In this document: in pieces, positions 16,918 through 26,791 of the stretch
Layout: each line of letters opens with the position of its first letter
Position numbering within the stretch: the stretch's first letter is position 1
NCBI RefSeq assembly: GCF_022808915.1
Contig: NZ_JAKZFS010000002.1
Location: 124,001 to 188,000, forward strand
Origin: Fundidesulfovibrio terrae
GTDB taxonomy: Bacteria > Desulfobacterota > Desulfovibrionia > Desulfovibrionales > Desulfovibrionaceae
Direction of reading: 5' to 3'
Length of the DNA stretch: 64,000 nucleotides
Program-made: the position numbers and the translations under genes
The notes under the pieces: model-generated
Databases searched by the model: none
The model's input: the letters and a program-made list of their open reading frames with translations, nothing else
Told to the model about the DNA's origin: nothing

Positions 16918-17997
16918 CTACAGCTTCGCCAGCGTCTCCAGCTCCTTTTCGTGCTCTTTCACCCACGTGAACAGGTCTTCCAGCACGTTGCGGGCGCTCT
17001 TCTTGGGTTCCCAGCCGAAGGTGTCCTTCACCTTCTGGGCGTCGGTAATGTAAATCGCCATGTCGGCCGGGCGGTTCACCGGGTCCACGTCCACCTGGAT
17101 GCGGTTGCCGGTGATCTCCTCGCAAAGCATGGTGGTCTCCAGGAGCGACAGGCTCACTTCCAGGCCGCCGCCCACGTTGAAGATGCCGCCGTCGGCCTTG
17201 GACCAGTCCGCCAGCTGGAGTTCCAGCAGGTCGAAGAGGTCGGCGGGGTGGAACAGGTCGCGCACCTGCTTTCCGGTGCCATTAAAGCCGATGTACTTGA
17301 GCTTGCGCTTGAAATAGTGGGCCTGCATCCACAGGGAGAACACGCCCTGGTCCACCTTGCCGAACTGCCACGGCCCGGCGATGACGCCGCAGCGGTTCAC
17401 CACGCCGCGCACGCCGTACATGGCGCGGTATTCCTCCAGAACGAACTCCGAGCAGAGCTTGGTGGCCCCGTACATGGACTTGGCCCCGTAGATGGGGAAG
17501 CGCTCGGACACGCCCTGGGGGGACCAGCCTTCGGGGCCGGTCTCGGCGGCCCAGACCAGACGGGTGGCCCCTTCGGCAACCGGGATCTCGTTCAGGGGAT
17601 CATAGGCGTAGACGCGGCTGGTGGAGAGGAACACCACGTCGGCCTTCTGCTTGCGGCACACTTCCAGGCAGTTGATGGTGCCCACCAGGTTGGTGTTCAC
17701 CAGGTATTCGGGGCTGCCGCCGAATCCGGCCAGCACGGAGGGCTCGGCCGAGCACTCCAGCAACAGGTCGATCTTGGACTCGAAGCTCAGATCCTCGGGA
17801 TTTCTTATGTCGCCGTGGACGAACTTGATCCCGGCCTGGGCCAGACGGGGCAGGTTGAACTCGGAGCCCCGGCGCTTCAGGTTGTCCAGGACGATGATTT
17901 CCTGCTTGGGGTAACGGGCCTTGAAGGCCATGGCCAGGTTGGAGCCCACGAACCCGGCTCCGCCGGTGATCAGGATCGCGCCGTCGTATTTTTTCAT
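16918..17997 (-). CDS. NAD-dependent sugar-nucleotide epimerase/dehydratase (CDP-paratose/tyvelose-epimerase-like)
   Basis: Extended short-chain dehydrogenase of 359 residues acting on a nucleotide sugar. It has the Rossmann motif ITGGAGFVGSNLA (residues 9-21), STSRVYAYDP with the catalytic Ser/Thr, and an intact YGATK catalytic Tyr-Lys pair in KSMYGATKLCSEF. GTGKQVRDLFHPADL is the usual sugar-binding segment. The overall pattern resembles CDP-paratose 2-epimerase or related enzymes; exact substrate uncertain. Upstream is an MFS carrier on the same strand, 113 bases away, with a fragmentary repeat in between. Part of the glycan locus. Confidence 0.88.
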   Translation of the reverse strand: MKKYDGAILITGGAGFVGSNLAMAFKARYPKQEIIVLDNLKRRGSEFNLPRLAQAGIKFVHGDIRNPEDLSFESKIDLLLECSAEPSVLAGFGGSPEYLVNTNLVGTINCLEVCRKQKADVVFLSTSRVYAYDPLNEIPVAEGATRLVWAAETGPEGWSPQGVSERFPIYGAKSMYGATKLCSEFVLEEYRAMYGVRGVVNRCGVIAGPWQFGKVDQGVFSLWMQAHYFKRKLKYIGFNGTGKQVRDLFHPADLFDLLELQLADWSKADGGIFNVGGGLEVSLSLLETTMLCEEITGNRIQVDVDPVNRPADMAIYITDAQKVKDTFGWEPKKSARNVLEDLFTWVKEHEKELETLAKL

Positions 17998-18007
17998 AGG
18001 AAGAAGA

Positions 18008-18025
18008 GCCTCCGGCGGCCAGGGG
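18008..18025 (-). repeat. Family A hairpin repeat, truncated copy 4
   Basis: Only the tail and first half of the stem (GCCTCCGGCGGCCAGGGG) remain; the matching second arm is missing. Confidence 0.55.
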
Positions 18026-18110
18026 AACCATGCAGGTCATCCCGCACGCCGCGCTTGGTGTCGTATGATAGGCGGCCTGGGTAACAGGCGCGGACCCGAA
18101 AGGGAAGGGG

Positions 18111-19256
18111 CTAGCGCGCCGGGGTCTGGGACGGCGTGCGCACCAGCTGCGCCAGCAGAAGCGACACCGCGCCCATGGCCGCTCCGGCCAGGAAGGGGAT
18201 GCGGTAATTGAAGGTCCACAGCCAGCCGCCCATGACCGGGATGAACACGGCCGCTATGTGGTTGATGGTGAACCCCACGGCCGAGGAGGGGGCGATGTCC
18301 GGCCGGTCGGCGATCTTCTGCAGGTAGGTGCGGATGCAGACCACGAAGTTGAAGGCCAGGCTGTCCAGGATGAACATGGCTCCGGCCAGCACGTGCGACT
18401 CGGTGAACGCGTAGGTGAGGAACACCAGGATGGCCGAGGCGTACTCCACGCTCATGAGCGCCCGCTCGCCGAAGCGGTTGATCATGCGGCCGATGATTGG
18501 GTTGGCCACCCAGGCCACCAGGTTGTTCACCACGAACAGCGCGCTCATGGCCGTGAGCGAGTACTCGAACTTCTCCACCAGCAAGAACGCGGCGAACACC
18601 ATGAATATCTGGCGGCGCGCCCCGGAGAGGAAGGTCAGGGCGTAGTAGAGCCAATAGCGCGAGCGCAGGACCATCTTCTTGTGCTGGGGCGGCATGGACT
18701 TGTCGGACGGGTCCTGCAGGACGGCCCACAGGCCCATCAAGACCACCGCACCGCCGATGAGTCCGAAGAGGCTCGGGTAGCCGAGCCTGCCGGCCAGGGC
18801 GAAAATGAGCACGCCCACGGCGATGTTGGCTATGGCCGAGGCCGCGCGCAGCTTGCCAAGCACCACCGGGGCCATCTCCAGGCTGAAATACTGCAGCGAC
18901 AGCGACTGGTTGAGCGTCTCGTAGTAGTGGAACCCCGTAGACATGATGAGCGTGGTGAACACCACCCCCCAAAAGCTCGGAACCAGCCCGGACAGGGCCA
19001 CTCCCAGGCCCAGGAGCAGGATGGACAGGGCGGCGGCCCTGTGCTCCGAGAGCACCAGCAGCACGTAGATCACCAAAAGCGAGAGGAATCCGGGAATCTC
19101 GCGGATGGACTGCACCAGCCCCATGCGGAAGGCGTCCAGCCCGGCGGCCTCGACGCCGAAGTTGTTGATGAGCGTGACCCATCCCTGCATGCCCACCTGG
19201 GAGGCGATGGTGGCCACGAGCAGGAAAATGTACATCCGGCGTTGCGAATCAGACAT
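18111..19256 (-). CDS. Major facilitator superfamily transporter
   Basis: Inner-membrane carrier of 381 residues with about 11-12 hydrophobic helices in two halves, split by the cytoplasmic loop QDPSDKSMPPQHKKMVLRSR (about residue 170-190). The second half has VVNNLVAWVANPIIGRMINRFGERAL, close to the MFS loop signature. The start ATG 19256 leads directly into the first helix. The substrate is not visible. Its position between two epimerase genes of the glycan locus is suggestive, but such MFS proteins may be unrelated to glycan export. Confidence 0.85.
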   Translation of the reverse strand: MSDSQRRMYIFLLVATIASQVGMQGWVTLINNFGVEAAGLDAFRMGLVQSIREIPGFLSLLVIYVLLVLSEHRAAALSILLLGLGVALSGLVPSFWGVVFTTLIMSTGFHYYETLNQSLSLQYFSLEMAPVVLGKLRAASAIANIAVGVLIFALAGRLGYPSLFGLIGGAVVLMGLWAVLQDPSDKSMPPQHKKMVLRSRYWLYYALTFLSGARRQIFMVFAAFLLVEKFEYSLTAMSALFVVNNLVAWVANPIIGRMINRFGERALMSVEYASAILVFLTYAFTESHVLAGAMFILDSLAFNFVVCIRTYLQKIADRPDIAPSSAVGFTINHIAAVFIPVMGGWLWTFNYRIPFLAGAAMGAVSLLLAQLVRTPSQTPAR

Positions 19257-19438
19257 GCGGGAATCCTTGTGGGCGGATCGGGAGGAGCAGATTCATGCCA
19301 GAAAAGGGGTGAGGGGTCGAGCGCCGTTTCGCCCGAAGGCGCGTTCCGGGTGCAAAATACGGGGTGGGCGTGGTGGAAAAAGCGGCCGTCATGGGGTAAA
19401 GAGCGGCCTCCCGTGTCGTTTCGGAAGGATGTGTTCGA

Positions 19439-20611
19439 ATGCCGAGCCTCGATTTGCTGTCCGTGGCCATCGTTGGGCTGATGCTGCACTCGGCGCTGGC
19501 CCTGGTGATGATCCAGACGTACCTTACCCGGAAGACTTATCCAGGGTTCAGCAGCTGGACCCTGTCGCAGATCAGCTGGGTGCTGGCCTGCGCGGCGTTC
19601 TTCCTGCGTCCGGCCATCGGAGAGCCCGTCTCCATCGTCTTGAGCAACCCCCTTTTTTTCCTGTTCGCGATCCTGTCGCATCGCGGGTTCATCAGATTCT
19701 TCGGCCTGGGCGACCCCCGGCGGCTCCTGCGGTGGGACGTGGGCGTGTCGCTGGCCTGTCTGGCGGTCATCTATTGGAACTACTTCGTTGTGGACAGCGT
19801 GGGCGCCCGGGTGGGCGTCAATTCGCTGGCCATGTGCTTTCTCCTGTTCAGGGCCGGGCTCCGCGCGCGCAAGGTTCCCCGGGAGACGCGCAACAGGGCG
19901 AACCTCGGCCTGGGCCTCTGGCTGGTGGCCGCGCTTCTGCTGCTGCGGGCCTGCGCGGTGGTGATCGGTCCGCAGAGCGAGCACCCCCAACTGCTGGACC
20001 CGATCCTGAAGCTTGTGATCATGCTGGGGATCTTTCTCATGGCCTTCATGGTCTACGGCTACATAGCCCTGATGCACGAGCGCCTGGAGGAGGACCTGCT
20101 CCAGGCGCAGTCGCTCTTGCGGCAACAGGCTAACACCGACCCACTCACCGGGCTTCTGAACCGCCGGGGGTTCATGGAGATTGCGAACCACGATATCCGC
20201 ATGTCCAGGCGCTATGGGCACCGCATGAGCCTGATCCTCTTCGATCTGGACCACTTCAAGAACATCAACGATACCCACGGCCACGCCGTGGGCGACACGG
20301 TGCTGGCGGCGGTGGGCGGGGCCAGCCTCGGGGCCATGCGCGAGGCGGACACCCTAGCCCGCTGGGGCGGCGAGGAATTCGCGGTGCTCCTGCCCCAGAC
20401 CGGCCTGGAGGACGCCCGGCTGACCGCCGAGCGCCTGCGTGAATTGTTGCGGGGACTGCGGCCCAAGTCCGGGGCGGACATCATGACCACCGCCAGTTTC
20501 GGCGTGGCCGAACTGCGTGACGAGAGCTTCGACGAACTGGTGGCCAGCGCCGACCAGTGCCTGTACCGGGCGAAACGGGAGGGGCGCGACCGGGTGTGCG
20601 TAGCGGGCTGA
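19439..20611 (+). CDS. Membrane-anchored diguanylate cyclase (GGDEF), first of a tandem pair
   Basis: Makes cyclic di-GMP. The 390-residue product has six or seven membrane helices (about 1-215, starting SVAIVGLMLHSALALVMIQT), a short coiled linker (ERLEEDLLQAQSLLRQQ), then GGDEF (about 230-388). The active motif is RWGGEEFAVLLP, and the allosteric I-site RxxD (READ) lies five residues upstream. Metal-binding Asp is in FDLDHFKNIND. Start ATG 19439 has GGAAGGA nine bases before. It is divergent from the MFS gene and embedded in the minus-strand glycan locus. Confidence 0.93.
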   Translation: MPSLDLLSVAIVGLMLHSALALVMIQTYLTRKTYPGFSSWTLSQISWVLACAAFFLRPAIGEPVSIVLSNPLFFLFAILSHRGFIRFFGLGDPRRLLRWDVGVSLACLAVIYWNYFVVDSVGARVGVNSLAMCFLLFRAGLRARKVPRETRNRANLGLGLWLVAALLLLRACAVVIGPQSEHPQLLDPILKLVIMLGIFLMAFMVYGYIALMHERLEEDLLQAQSLLRQQANTDPLTGLLNRRGFMEIANHDIRMSRRYGHRMSLILFDLDHFKNINDTHGHAVGDTVLAAVGGASLGAMREADTLARWGGEEFAVLLPQTGLEDARLTAERLRELLRGLRPKSGADIMTTASFGVAELRDESFDELVASADQCLYRAKREGRDRVCVAG

Positions 20612-20707
20612 TAGGATTTTTTGGGGGCCGAACCGCTGGATTCCGGCCTCTTGGAGGTATATGGATGCAGCCGCTGAGTGCGTAGCGCGAATGCCTGGAT
20701 GCAACCA

Positions 20708-21889
20708 ATGCCGATTCTGGATCTGAAAACCGTCGCCGTCATAGGGCTGGTGCTGCATACGGCCCTGGCGCTGGTGATGCTCCAGACCTACCTCACGAGG
20801 AAAATCTACCCCGGGTTCCGCAGCTGGACCATCGGCATCGCCTGCTGGGTGCTGGCCAGCGGAGCGTTTTTCTCCAGGTCCGTCATCGGAGACACCATGA
20901 CGGTCCTGCTGGGAAATCTGCTCCTGTATCTGTTCGGCATACTCATGCACAGCGGCCTGATGCGGTTTTACGCCATGGAGAACCGCAAGCGGCGCCTCGC
21001 CGTGGATGTGGCCGTGGCCTGCGCGGGCCTGTGCGTCGTGTATTGGAATTTCTTCACCTGGCAGAACTCCAACCTGCGGGTGTTCGTGAACTCGCTGGTG
21101 ACGGGCTTCCTCCTGCTGCGGGCCGGGATCGCCCCCCTGCTGATCGCCAGGGCGCGGCACAACCTAGTCCAGCTGGGCATCAGCCTGAGCTTCGGAGTCA
21201 TCGCCGGGCTGCTCTTCGTCCGGGCCGCCATGGCCGTGATCGACGCCCCATACCCCAGCATGCAGCTGCAGGACCCCCTGCTCAAGCCCCTGCTGCTCCT
21301 GGGGCTCTTCGGGGTGGTCATTGCGGTCTACGGCTTCATCTCGCTCATGCACATCCGCCTGGAGGAAGAGCTGCGCGACGCCCAGTCCCGGCTGCGGGAG
21401 ATCGCCGACACCGATCCGCTGACCGGACTTCTGAACCGGCGGGGCTTCACCGAGATGGCTGCCCACGACGTCAGGATGGCCCGGCGCTACGGACACCGCA
21501 TGAGCCTGATCATCTTCGACCTGGACCACTTCAAGAGCATCAACGACACGCACGGCCACGCCGTGGGCGACGCGGTGCTGGCGGCAGTGGGCGGGGTCTG
21601 CCTCGGGGCCATGCGCGAGGTGGACACCGTGGCCCGCTGGGGCGGCGAGGAATTCGCGGTGCTCCTGCCCCAGACAGGCCTGGAGGACGCCCGGCTCAGC
21701 GCCGAGCGGCTGCGCGGGCTGCTGCGTAGCCTGCGCCCCATGCCCGGGACGGACATCATGACCACGGCCAGCTTCGGCGTGGCTGAAATGGGCAGCGAGG
21801 GATTCGAGGAATTGGTGGCCCGCGCCGACCAGTGCCTGTACCGGGCGAAACGGGAAGGGCGGGACAGGGTGTGCGTGGCTGCGGGATAA
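20708..21889 (+). CDS. Membrane-anchored diguanylate cyclase (GGDEF), second of a tandem pair
   Basis: Paralogue of the preceding gene, same layout: membrane region about 1-215, linker HIRLEEELRDAQSRLREIAD, GGDEF domain with RWGGEEFAVLLP and I-site REVD. The cyclase domains of the two proteins are nearly identical over long blocks (for example the LDHFK(N/S)INDTHGHAVGD region), while the membrane halves differ more. The start is uncertain. ATG 20708 matches the paralogue's beginning (MPILDL versus MPSLDL) but has no Shine-Dalgarno. ATG 20699 and GTG 20678 are in frame. The only strong site, TTGGAGGT at 20651-20658, fits a 21-codon ORF at 20661-20726 that overlaps this start. Confidence 0.9.
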   Translation: MPILDLKTVAVIGLVLHTALALVMLQTYLTRKIYPGFRSWTIGIACWVLASGAFFSRSVIGDTMTVLLGNLLLYLFGILMHSGLMRFYAMENRKRRLAVDVAVACAGLCVVYWNFFTWQNSNLRVFVNSLVTGFLLLRAGIAPLLIARARHNLVQLGISLSFGVIAGLLFVRAAMAVIDAPYPSMQLQDPLLKPLLLLGLFGVVIAVYGFISLMHIRLEEELRDAQSRLREIADTDPLTGLLNRRGFTEMAAHDVRMARRYGHRMSLIIFDLDHFKSINDTHGHAVGDAVLAAVGGVCLGAMREVDTVARWGGEEFAVLLPQTGLEDARLSAERLRGLLRSLRPMPGTDIMTTASFGVAEMGSEGFEELVARADQCLYRAKREGRDRVCVAAG

Positions 21890-21903
21890 AATTGGGATGG
21901 GCT

Positions 21904-21946
21904 GCCTCCGGCGTCCAGGGGGATCATCCCCCTGGACGCCGGAGGC
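21904..21946. terminator. Bidirectional terminator formed by a family A repeat (copy 5)
   Basis: Perfect 19-bp inverted repeat around ATCAT in which both flanks carry the family tail (GCCTCCGGCGTCC ... GGACGCCGGAGGC). It lies between the convergent GGDEF and epimerase genes, and runs into GTTT on the plus strand, so it probably stops transcription from both sides. Confidence 0.75.
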
Positions 21947-21965
21947 GTTTAATTCTCCAGGCTCG

Positions 21966-23051
<1,086 letters not shown>

Positions 23052-23073
23052 GAAGTAGCTCCTTGAAGAGTAA

Positions 23074-23152
23074 GTTGGGGCGCTGCCCCAAACCCCGGCA
23101 GGGCTCCGCCCTGCACTCGCCAGGGGTATGATCCCCCGGGACCCTGCAATAG
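23074..23152. repeat. GC-rich tandem-hairpin intergenic repeat (family C)
   Basis: Successive inverted repeats TTGGGGCGCTGCCCCAA, GCAGGGCTCCGCCCTGC and CCAGGGG/CCCCCGG, in the same order as at 1983-2069. Located between two minus-strand glycan genes. Confidence 0.6.
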
Positions 23153-23158
23153 GGGGGG

Positions 23159-24127
23159 TTACCGTTTGATTTTGTCCAGTATGAACATGAAGCCCACCAG
23201 AAAACGCAGGAAATACATGCCGAAGGCCAGGCGGGGATGCGACGCGAGCCGCCGCCAGCGGCCGTTTTCCAGAAAGACCCCGAAGAACCTGTACGCGGCT
23301 CCGAACTGGCGCTTGATGTCCGGATCGCCTGCGGGCCACTTGGCGATATAGGCTTCAAAGGACCCGCCGTAGTACGTCTTCTTGGTCAGATACCGCCACA
23401 GGTCGAAGGCCGCCTCGTTGTGGAACAGGAGCGGCGTGTCGTCCCGGGAGAAATTTTCATAGCCGGAAAGTTTCGAGACCATGTCCGATCCGGCGATGGT
23501 GCAGCCGCAGGCGGCACGCGACCCCGCAGCGTCCGGAAGCGAGGACACGTAGGCGTCCACCCGGTCGAAATCGTATTCGGACAGGACCCCCACCCGGCAG
23601 CGGTTGCGCATGTGCCGGTCGAAGTCCCAGTCCTCGGGGCCGGTGAGGCTCTCGTCAAAGCCGCCGATGTCCTCGAAGGCCTCGCGGGTGAAGATGCGCA
23701 CGCAGTCGATGACCGTGCCGTCGTAGAAGCTGCGTTCGAAGCGGCGCACCGTGGGGAAGAATCCCTTCCCGAGCACGATCTCGGGGATGTACAGGGCGCA
23801 GAGCGCCTCGCGGCGCATCTTGGCCACCGAGCGCTCGACCACGGTGGCCGAGAGGATCATGTCCGCGTCCAGGAACATGAACAGGTCCCCGGTGGCTTTG
23901 GCGAAGCCGAAGTTGCGCTGGGCGCTCCTCTCGGGGCCCTTGTCGAAGACCTTGTCCGTGAAGCTCCCGGCGATGGCTTTGGTGTCATCCGTGGACTGGT
24001 TGTCCACCACGATGATCTCGATGAGCTCGGCGGGATAGCTCTGGGCCTTGATGGACTCCAGGCAGTTGCCGATGTTTCGGGATTCGTTGCGGGTGGTGAT
24101 GATGACCGAGACGCGCTCGCCGTTCAT
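23159..24127 (-). CDS. Family 2 glycosyltransferase
   Basis: Product of 322 residues with a GT-A fold: [20 protein letters not shown] at the start, [15 protein letters not shown], the DxD-type metal motif FLDADMILS at about 86-94, and [11 protein letters not shown], equivalent to the ED acceptor-base motif. A C-terminal hydrophobic stretch ([18 protein letters not shown]) may attach it to the inner membrane. It transfers a nucleotide-activated sugar to a growing glycan; donor and acceptor unknown. It follows the radical SAM gene by 195 bases filled with repeat DNA. Confidence 0.9.
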   Translation of the reverse strand: MNGERVSVIITTRNESRNIGNCLESIKAQSYPAELIEIIVVDNQSTDDTKAIAGSFTDKVFDKGPERSAQRNFGFAKATGDLFMFLDADMILSATVVERSVAKMRREALCALYIPEIVLGKGFFPTVRRFERSFYDGTVIDCVRIFTREAFEDIGGFDESLTGPEDWDFDRHMRNRCRVGVLSEYDFDRVDAYVSSLPDAAGSRAACGCTIAGSDMVSKLSGYENFSRDDTPLLFHNEAAFDLWRYLTKKTYYGGSFEAYIAKWPAGDPDIKRQFGAAYRFFGVFLENGRWRRLASHPRLAFGMYFLRFLVGFMFILDKIKR

Positions 24128-24164
24128 GATAGCTCGTATGTCTCCGATAAAACGCTAAAACCCC

Positions 24165-24322
24165 CTATCGAGGGGGCCCGGGGGAAATCATGGACTCGGG
24201 CCATCCTTGCCCTCGCCCTTCGGGCGCTGCTTCGCAACGCCCGATTGCGCTGTCCCGCGCAATTGTCCCCCCAGCGGGGTAATGCGCAGAGCCCTGCCGG
24301 GGTGCGGGGCGTAAGCCCCGCC
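24165..24322. repeat. Composite GC-rich repeat block (families B and C)
   Basis: Contains CCCCCT/AGGGGG (24164-24178), a family B unit (24192-24242: CGGGCCATCCTTGCCC, CGCCC TT GGGCG, GCTGCTTCGCAACGCCC) matched by 27783-27833, and a family C unit read on the minus strand (24256-24322). No gene fits here. Confidence 0.55.
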
Positions 24323-25795
24323 TTACTTCTTGCACTCCGAACAACCCTTGCGGGTGTTCAGCAAATGTCCGATCAGCTTCCCGGCGGCGCGGTAGAAGAA
24401 CGCGATATCGTCCACGCTGCGGATCGACAGAATCTTGCGCAGGATGAATGCCGGGGTCAGGGCGGCCTTATACAGTTCGTTCTTGAATTGCAACACGTCA
24501 TCGCTTGAGATGGGCGACTTCCACACGCTTCTGCGCATGTCGTAGTCTTCCCAGTTCTCGGTGGTCAGCCAGCCCTGCTTCTTGGCCTCTGCAAAAAGAG
24601 GCGTGCCGGGGTAGGGCACCACGATGGTGGCCTGGAGCGTGTCCAGGTAGCCCTGGGTGAACATGCGCTTGGCGAAGTCGATGGTGGCGCGGGCGTCGGC
24701 CATGGTTTCCCAAGGGTAGCCCACCATGGTGGTGATGTGCGGGGCCAGTCCGGCCTTCTTGCACATCTTGAGCGTCTCCTCGATCTGGGCCACCTTGATG
24801 CCCTTGACCAGACGGTCCAGCGTGGACTGCACCACGGACTCAAGCCCGATCAGGATGAACCGGAAATTGGCGGCCTTGAGCAGGTTCCACTGCTCCTGCG
24901 ACAGCGCTCCCACGCGCATGTTGCAGCCCATGACCACCTTCTTGTTGAGGCCGCGCTTGATCATGCCGCGGCAGAAGTCCTCCAGCCACTTACCCTTGGG
25001 GAAGCAGCCCGAGTCGTCGAAGATTTCCTTCACGCCGAGCGCCACGAGCTTTTCGATCTCGTCCAGGTGGCGTTCCACGGAGACGGTGCGGTAGTTGCGG
25101 CCCGGATACAGGGTGGTCCAGGAGCAGAAGGTGCACTTGCCCCACCAGCAGTCGCGGCCGGCGTAGACGTAGGTGCCGGGGGTGTATTTGAAGTTGCCGT
25201 TCTTGTAGGCGTAGAGTTCCCACCGGGTCAGCTCGCGGTCGATGTAGGGCAGCTTCTCCAGGTCGTGCTCGAGGCTGGCCGGGCCGCTGTCCTTGATCTC
25301 GCCGCCTTCACGGTACCATACGCCGCCGGGCAGGGTCGGGGACTTGCCCGAGAGGTGGTCGGCCAGGTCGCCCAGGATGAAGTCGTAGTCGCCGCCCGCA
25401 ATGACGAAGTCCACCGGGCAGTTCTCCATGGATTCGCGCGGCAGGGCGGTGACGTGGTCGCCCATGAGGGCCACCTTGGAGCCGGGCAGCTCGCGCTTCA
25501 GCTCCTCCACGATCTTCCAGTGGCGCTTGATGACCGGGGTCTTGGACTCCAGCGCGATCAGGTCCGGCTTCTCGCGCTTGATGCGGTCGAGCCAGGCCGC
25601 GTAGGTCATTTCCTCGGCAATGCCGTCGTCCCAGAACACCTCATGGCCGCGCGCCTTGCACAGGCTGGCCGCGTAGGAGGGCACCATGGGGTAGATGTAG
25701 GTGGGGTTGGTGAACCACTGGAACTGGCGGTTCTGGGACAACAGGGCCACGCCCTTGGAGGATTCCAGGGGAGGATAGGAAACGGATACTTTCAT
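24323..25795 (-). CDS. B12-binding-type radical SAM protein
   Basis: Product of 490 residues. An N-terminal Rossmann-like cobalamin-binding-type domain (about 1-150; VSYPPLE, PDLIALESKT, ALMGDHVTALP) lacks the DxHxxG lower-ligand motif. The radical SAM core follows with the cluster motif GRDCWWGKCTFCSW (Cys216, Cys221, Cys224), that is Cx4Cx2C rather than the common Cx3Cx2C. Later motifs IFDDSGCFPKG and GLESVVQSTLDRLVKG fit the barrel, and a Cys-containing tail ends the protein. Such enzymes methylate or rearrange unreactive carbons. It is packed in an operon with two GT2 genes (no gap to the one upstream), so the substrate may be a lipid-linked sugar or the lipid carrier (inference). Confidence 0.88.
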   Translation of the reverse strand: MKVSVSYPPLESSKGVALLSQNRQFQWFTNPTYIYPMVPSYAASLCKARGHEVFWDDGIAEEMTYAAWLDRIKREKPDLIALESKTPVIKRHWKIVEELKRELPGSKVALMGDHVTALPRESMENCPVDFVIAGGDYDFILGDLADHLSGKSPTLPGGVWYREGGEIKDSGPASLEHDLEKLPYIDRELTRWELYAYKNGNFKYTPGTYVYAGRDCWWGKCTFCSWTTLYPGRNYRTVSVERHLDEIEKLVALGVKEIFDDSGCFPKGKWLEDFCRGMIKRGLNKKVVMGCNMRVGALSQEQWNLLKAANFRFILIGLESVVQSTLDRLVKGIKVAQIEETLKMCKKAGLAPHITTMVGYPWETMADARATIDFAKRMFTQGYLDTLQATIVVPYPGTPLFAEAKKQGWLTTENWEDYDMRRSVWKSPISSDDVLQFKNELYKAALTPAFILRKILSIRSVDDIAFFYRAAGKLIGHLLNTRKGCSECKK

Positions 25796-26788
25796 TTATC
25801 TGCCGAGGGTGCTCTTGAGATCGTTGGTGAACCAGCCGCGCAGGAAGCGCCAGCCGTACCAGAGGTGCGTGAGAACGATGTAGGGGACGGCGGCCAGGGT
25901 CACGTCCAGGGGCTCGTGGCGCTTGATGTCGATCGCGGCCAGGGCCAGGGCGGCGCCGTACACGAACAGGCCCGTCTCGTAGAGGGAGCAGGGCAGCACG
26001 AGAGAGCCCAGCACCAGGAAAAGAAGCCACAGAACAGGCATGAAGTAGGGCAGGCGGCGCGAGGTTTCAGGATAGTTGCGGGCGAAATAGCCCCGGTGCG
26101 CGCCGTAGTTGCCCACCTGGCGCAGGTGCTTGCACAGTCCCTCGCGGCGGTGGTGCCACACCAGCATCTCGGGCAGGTAGAGAATCTTGCCGCCGGTCTT
26201 GCGCACCAGGTCCATGCAGAACTTGGTGTCCTCGCCGGGCCAGTACTCGTTGTCGAATCCGCCCACGTCCAAGAACGCCTCGCGGCGCACGATGAGGTTC
26301 ACCGTGGGCCAGTCGTCCACGTAGCGGCGCGGGGGGAGGGGCAGGTAGCGTTGGGGGAATCCGCCCGAGAGGCGCGACAGGAACACGGCGCCCGAGGCCC
26401 TGGCCCAGAAGGGGTCGGACACGGGGGTCTGGGCCGGTCCGCCCACGGCCGCCACGCCGGGCTCGCGCTCGAACGCCTGCAGGGCGAAGGTGAGCCAGTA
26501 GGGCTCGGGATAGGCGTCGTCGTCGATGAAGGCCAGGTACTCGCCTTTGGCGGCCTCGGCGCCCTTGTCGCGCTTGATGGCCGGGCTCACCGCGCCGGTG
26601 GGCAGGATGCTCACCGAAGGATGGGCGTACACGCCCTTGACCGCCTCGGGGGCGAGGGGGGCGTCGGGCAGCAGGATGACCTCGTAGCGGGTCTCGTGCA
26701 TGGCGAAGATGTGGCGAAGGCTCTCCTCCACCAGCACGCCCGGCTCCTTGAAGGGGATGATGATGGAAAACAGGGGGGTGTCCGCCAT
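25796..26788 (-). CDS. Family 2 glycosyltransferase with C-terminal membrane helices
   Basis: Product of 330 residues. The GT-A domain begins FSIIIPFKEPGVLVEESL and contains the metal motif AFIDDDAYPEP and WPGEDTKFCMDL as the acceptor-base region, with WHHRREGL after it. The C-terminal third has two or three hydrophobic segments (PVLWLLFLVLGSLVLPCSLY, VYGAALALAAIDI, VTLAAVPYIVLTHLWYGW). Start ATG 26788; the stop abuts the start of the radical SAM gene (25796/25795) and only three bases separate it from the upstream GT2, so the three form one operon. Confidence 0.92.
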   Translation of the reverse strand: MADTPLFSIIIPFKEPGVLVEESLRHIFAMHETRYEVILLPDAPLAPEAVKGVYAHPSVSILPTGAVSPAIKRDKGAEAAKGEYLAFIDDDAYPEPYWLTFALQAFEREPGVAAVGGPAQTPVSDPFWARASGAVFLSRLSGGFPQRYLPLPPRRYVDDWPTVNLIVRREAFLDVGGFDNEYWPGEDTKFCMDLVRKTGGKILYLPEMLVWHHRREGLCKHLRQVGNYGAHRGYFARNYPETSRRLPYFMPVLWLLFLVLGSLVLPCSLYETGLFVYGAALALAAIDIKRHEPLDVTLAAVPYIVLTHLWYGWRFLRGWFTNDLKSTLGR

Positions 26789-26791
26789 GGT

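Noticed and set aside
18008-18025. Family A fragment as a working terminator for the MFS gene
   Set aside because: Only one arm of the stem is present, so it cannot form the hairpin.
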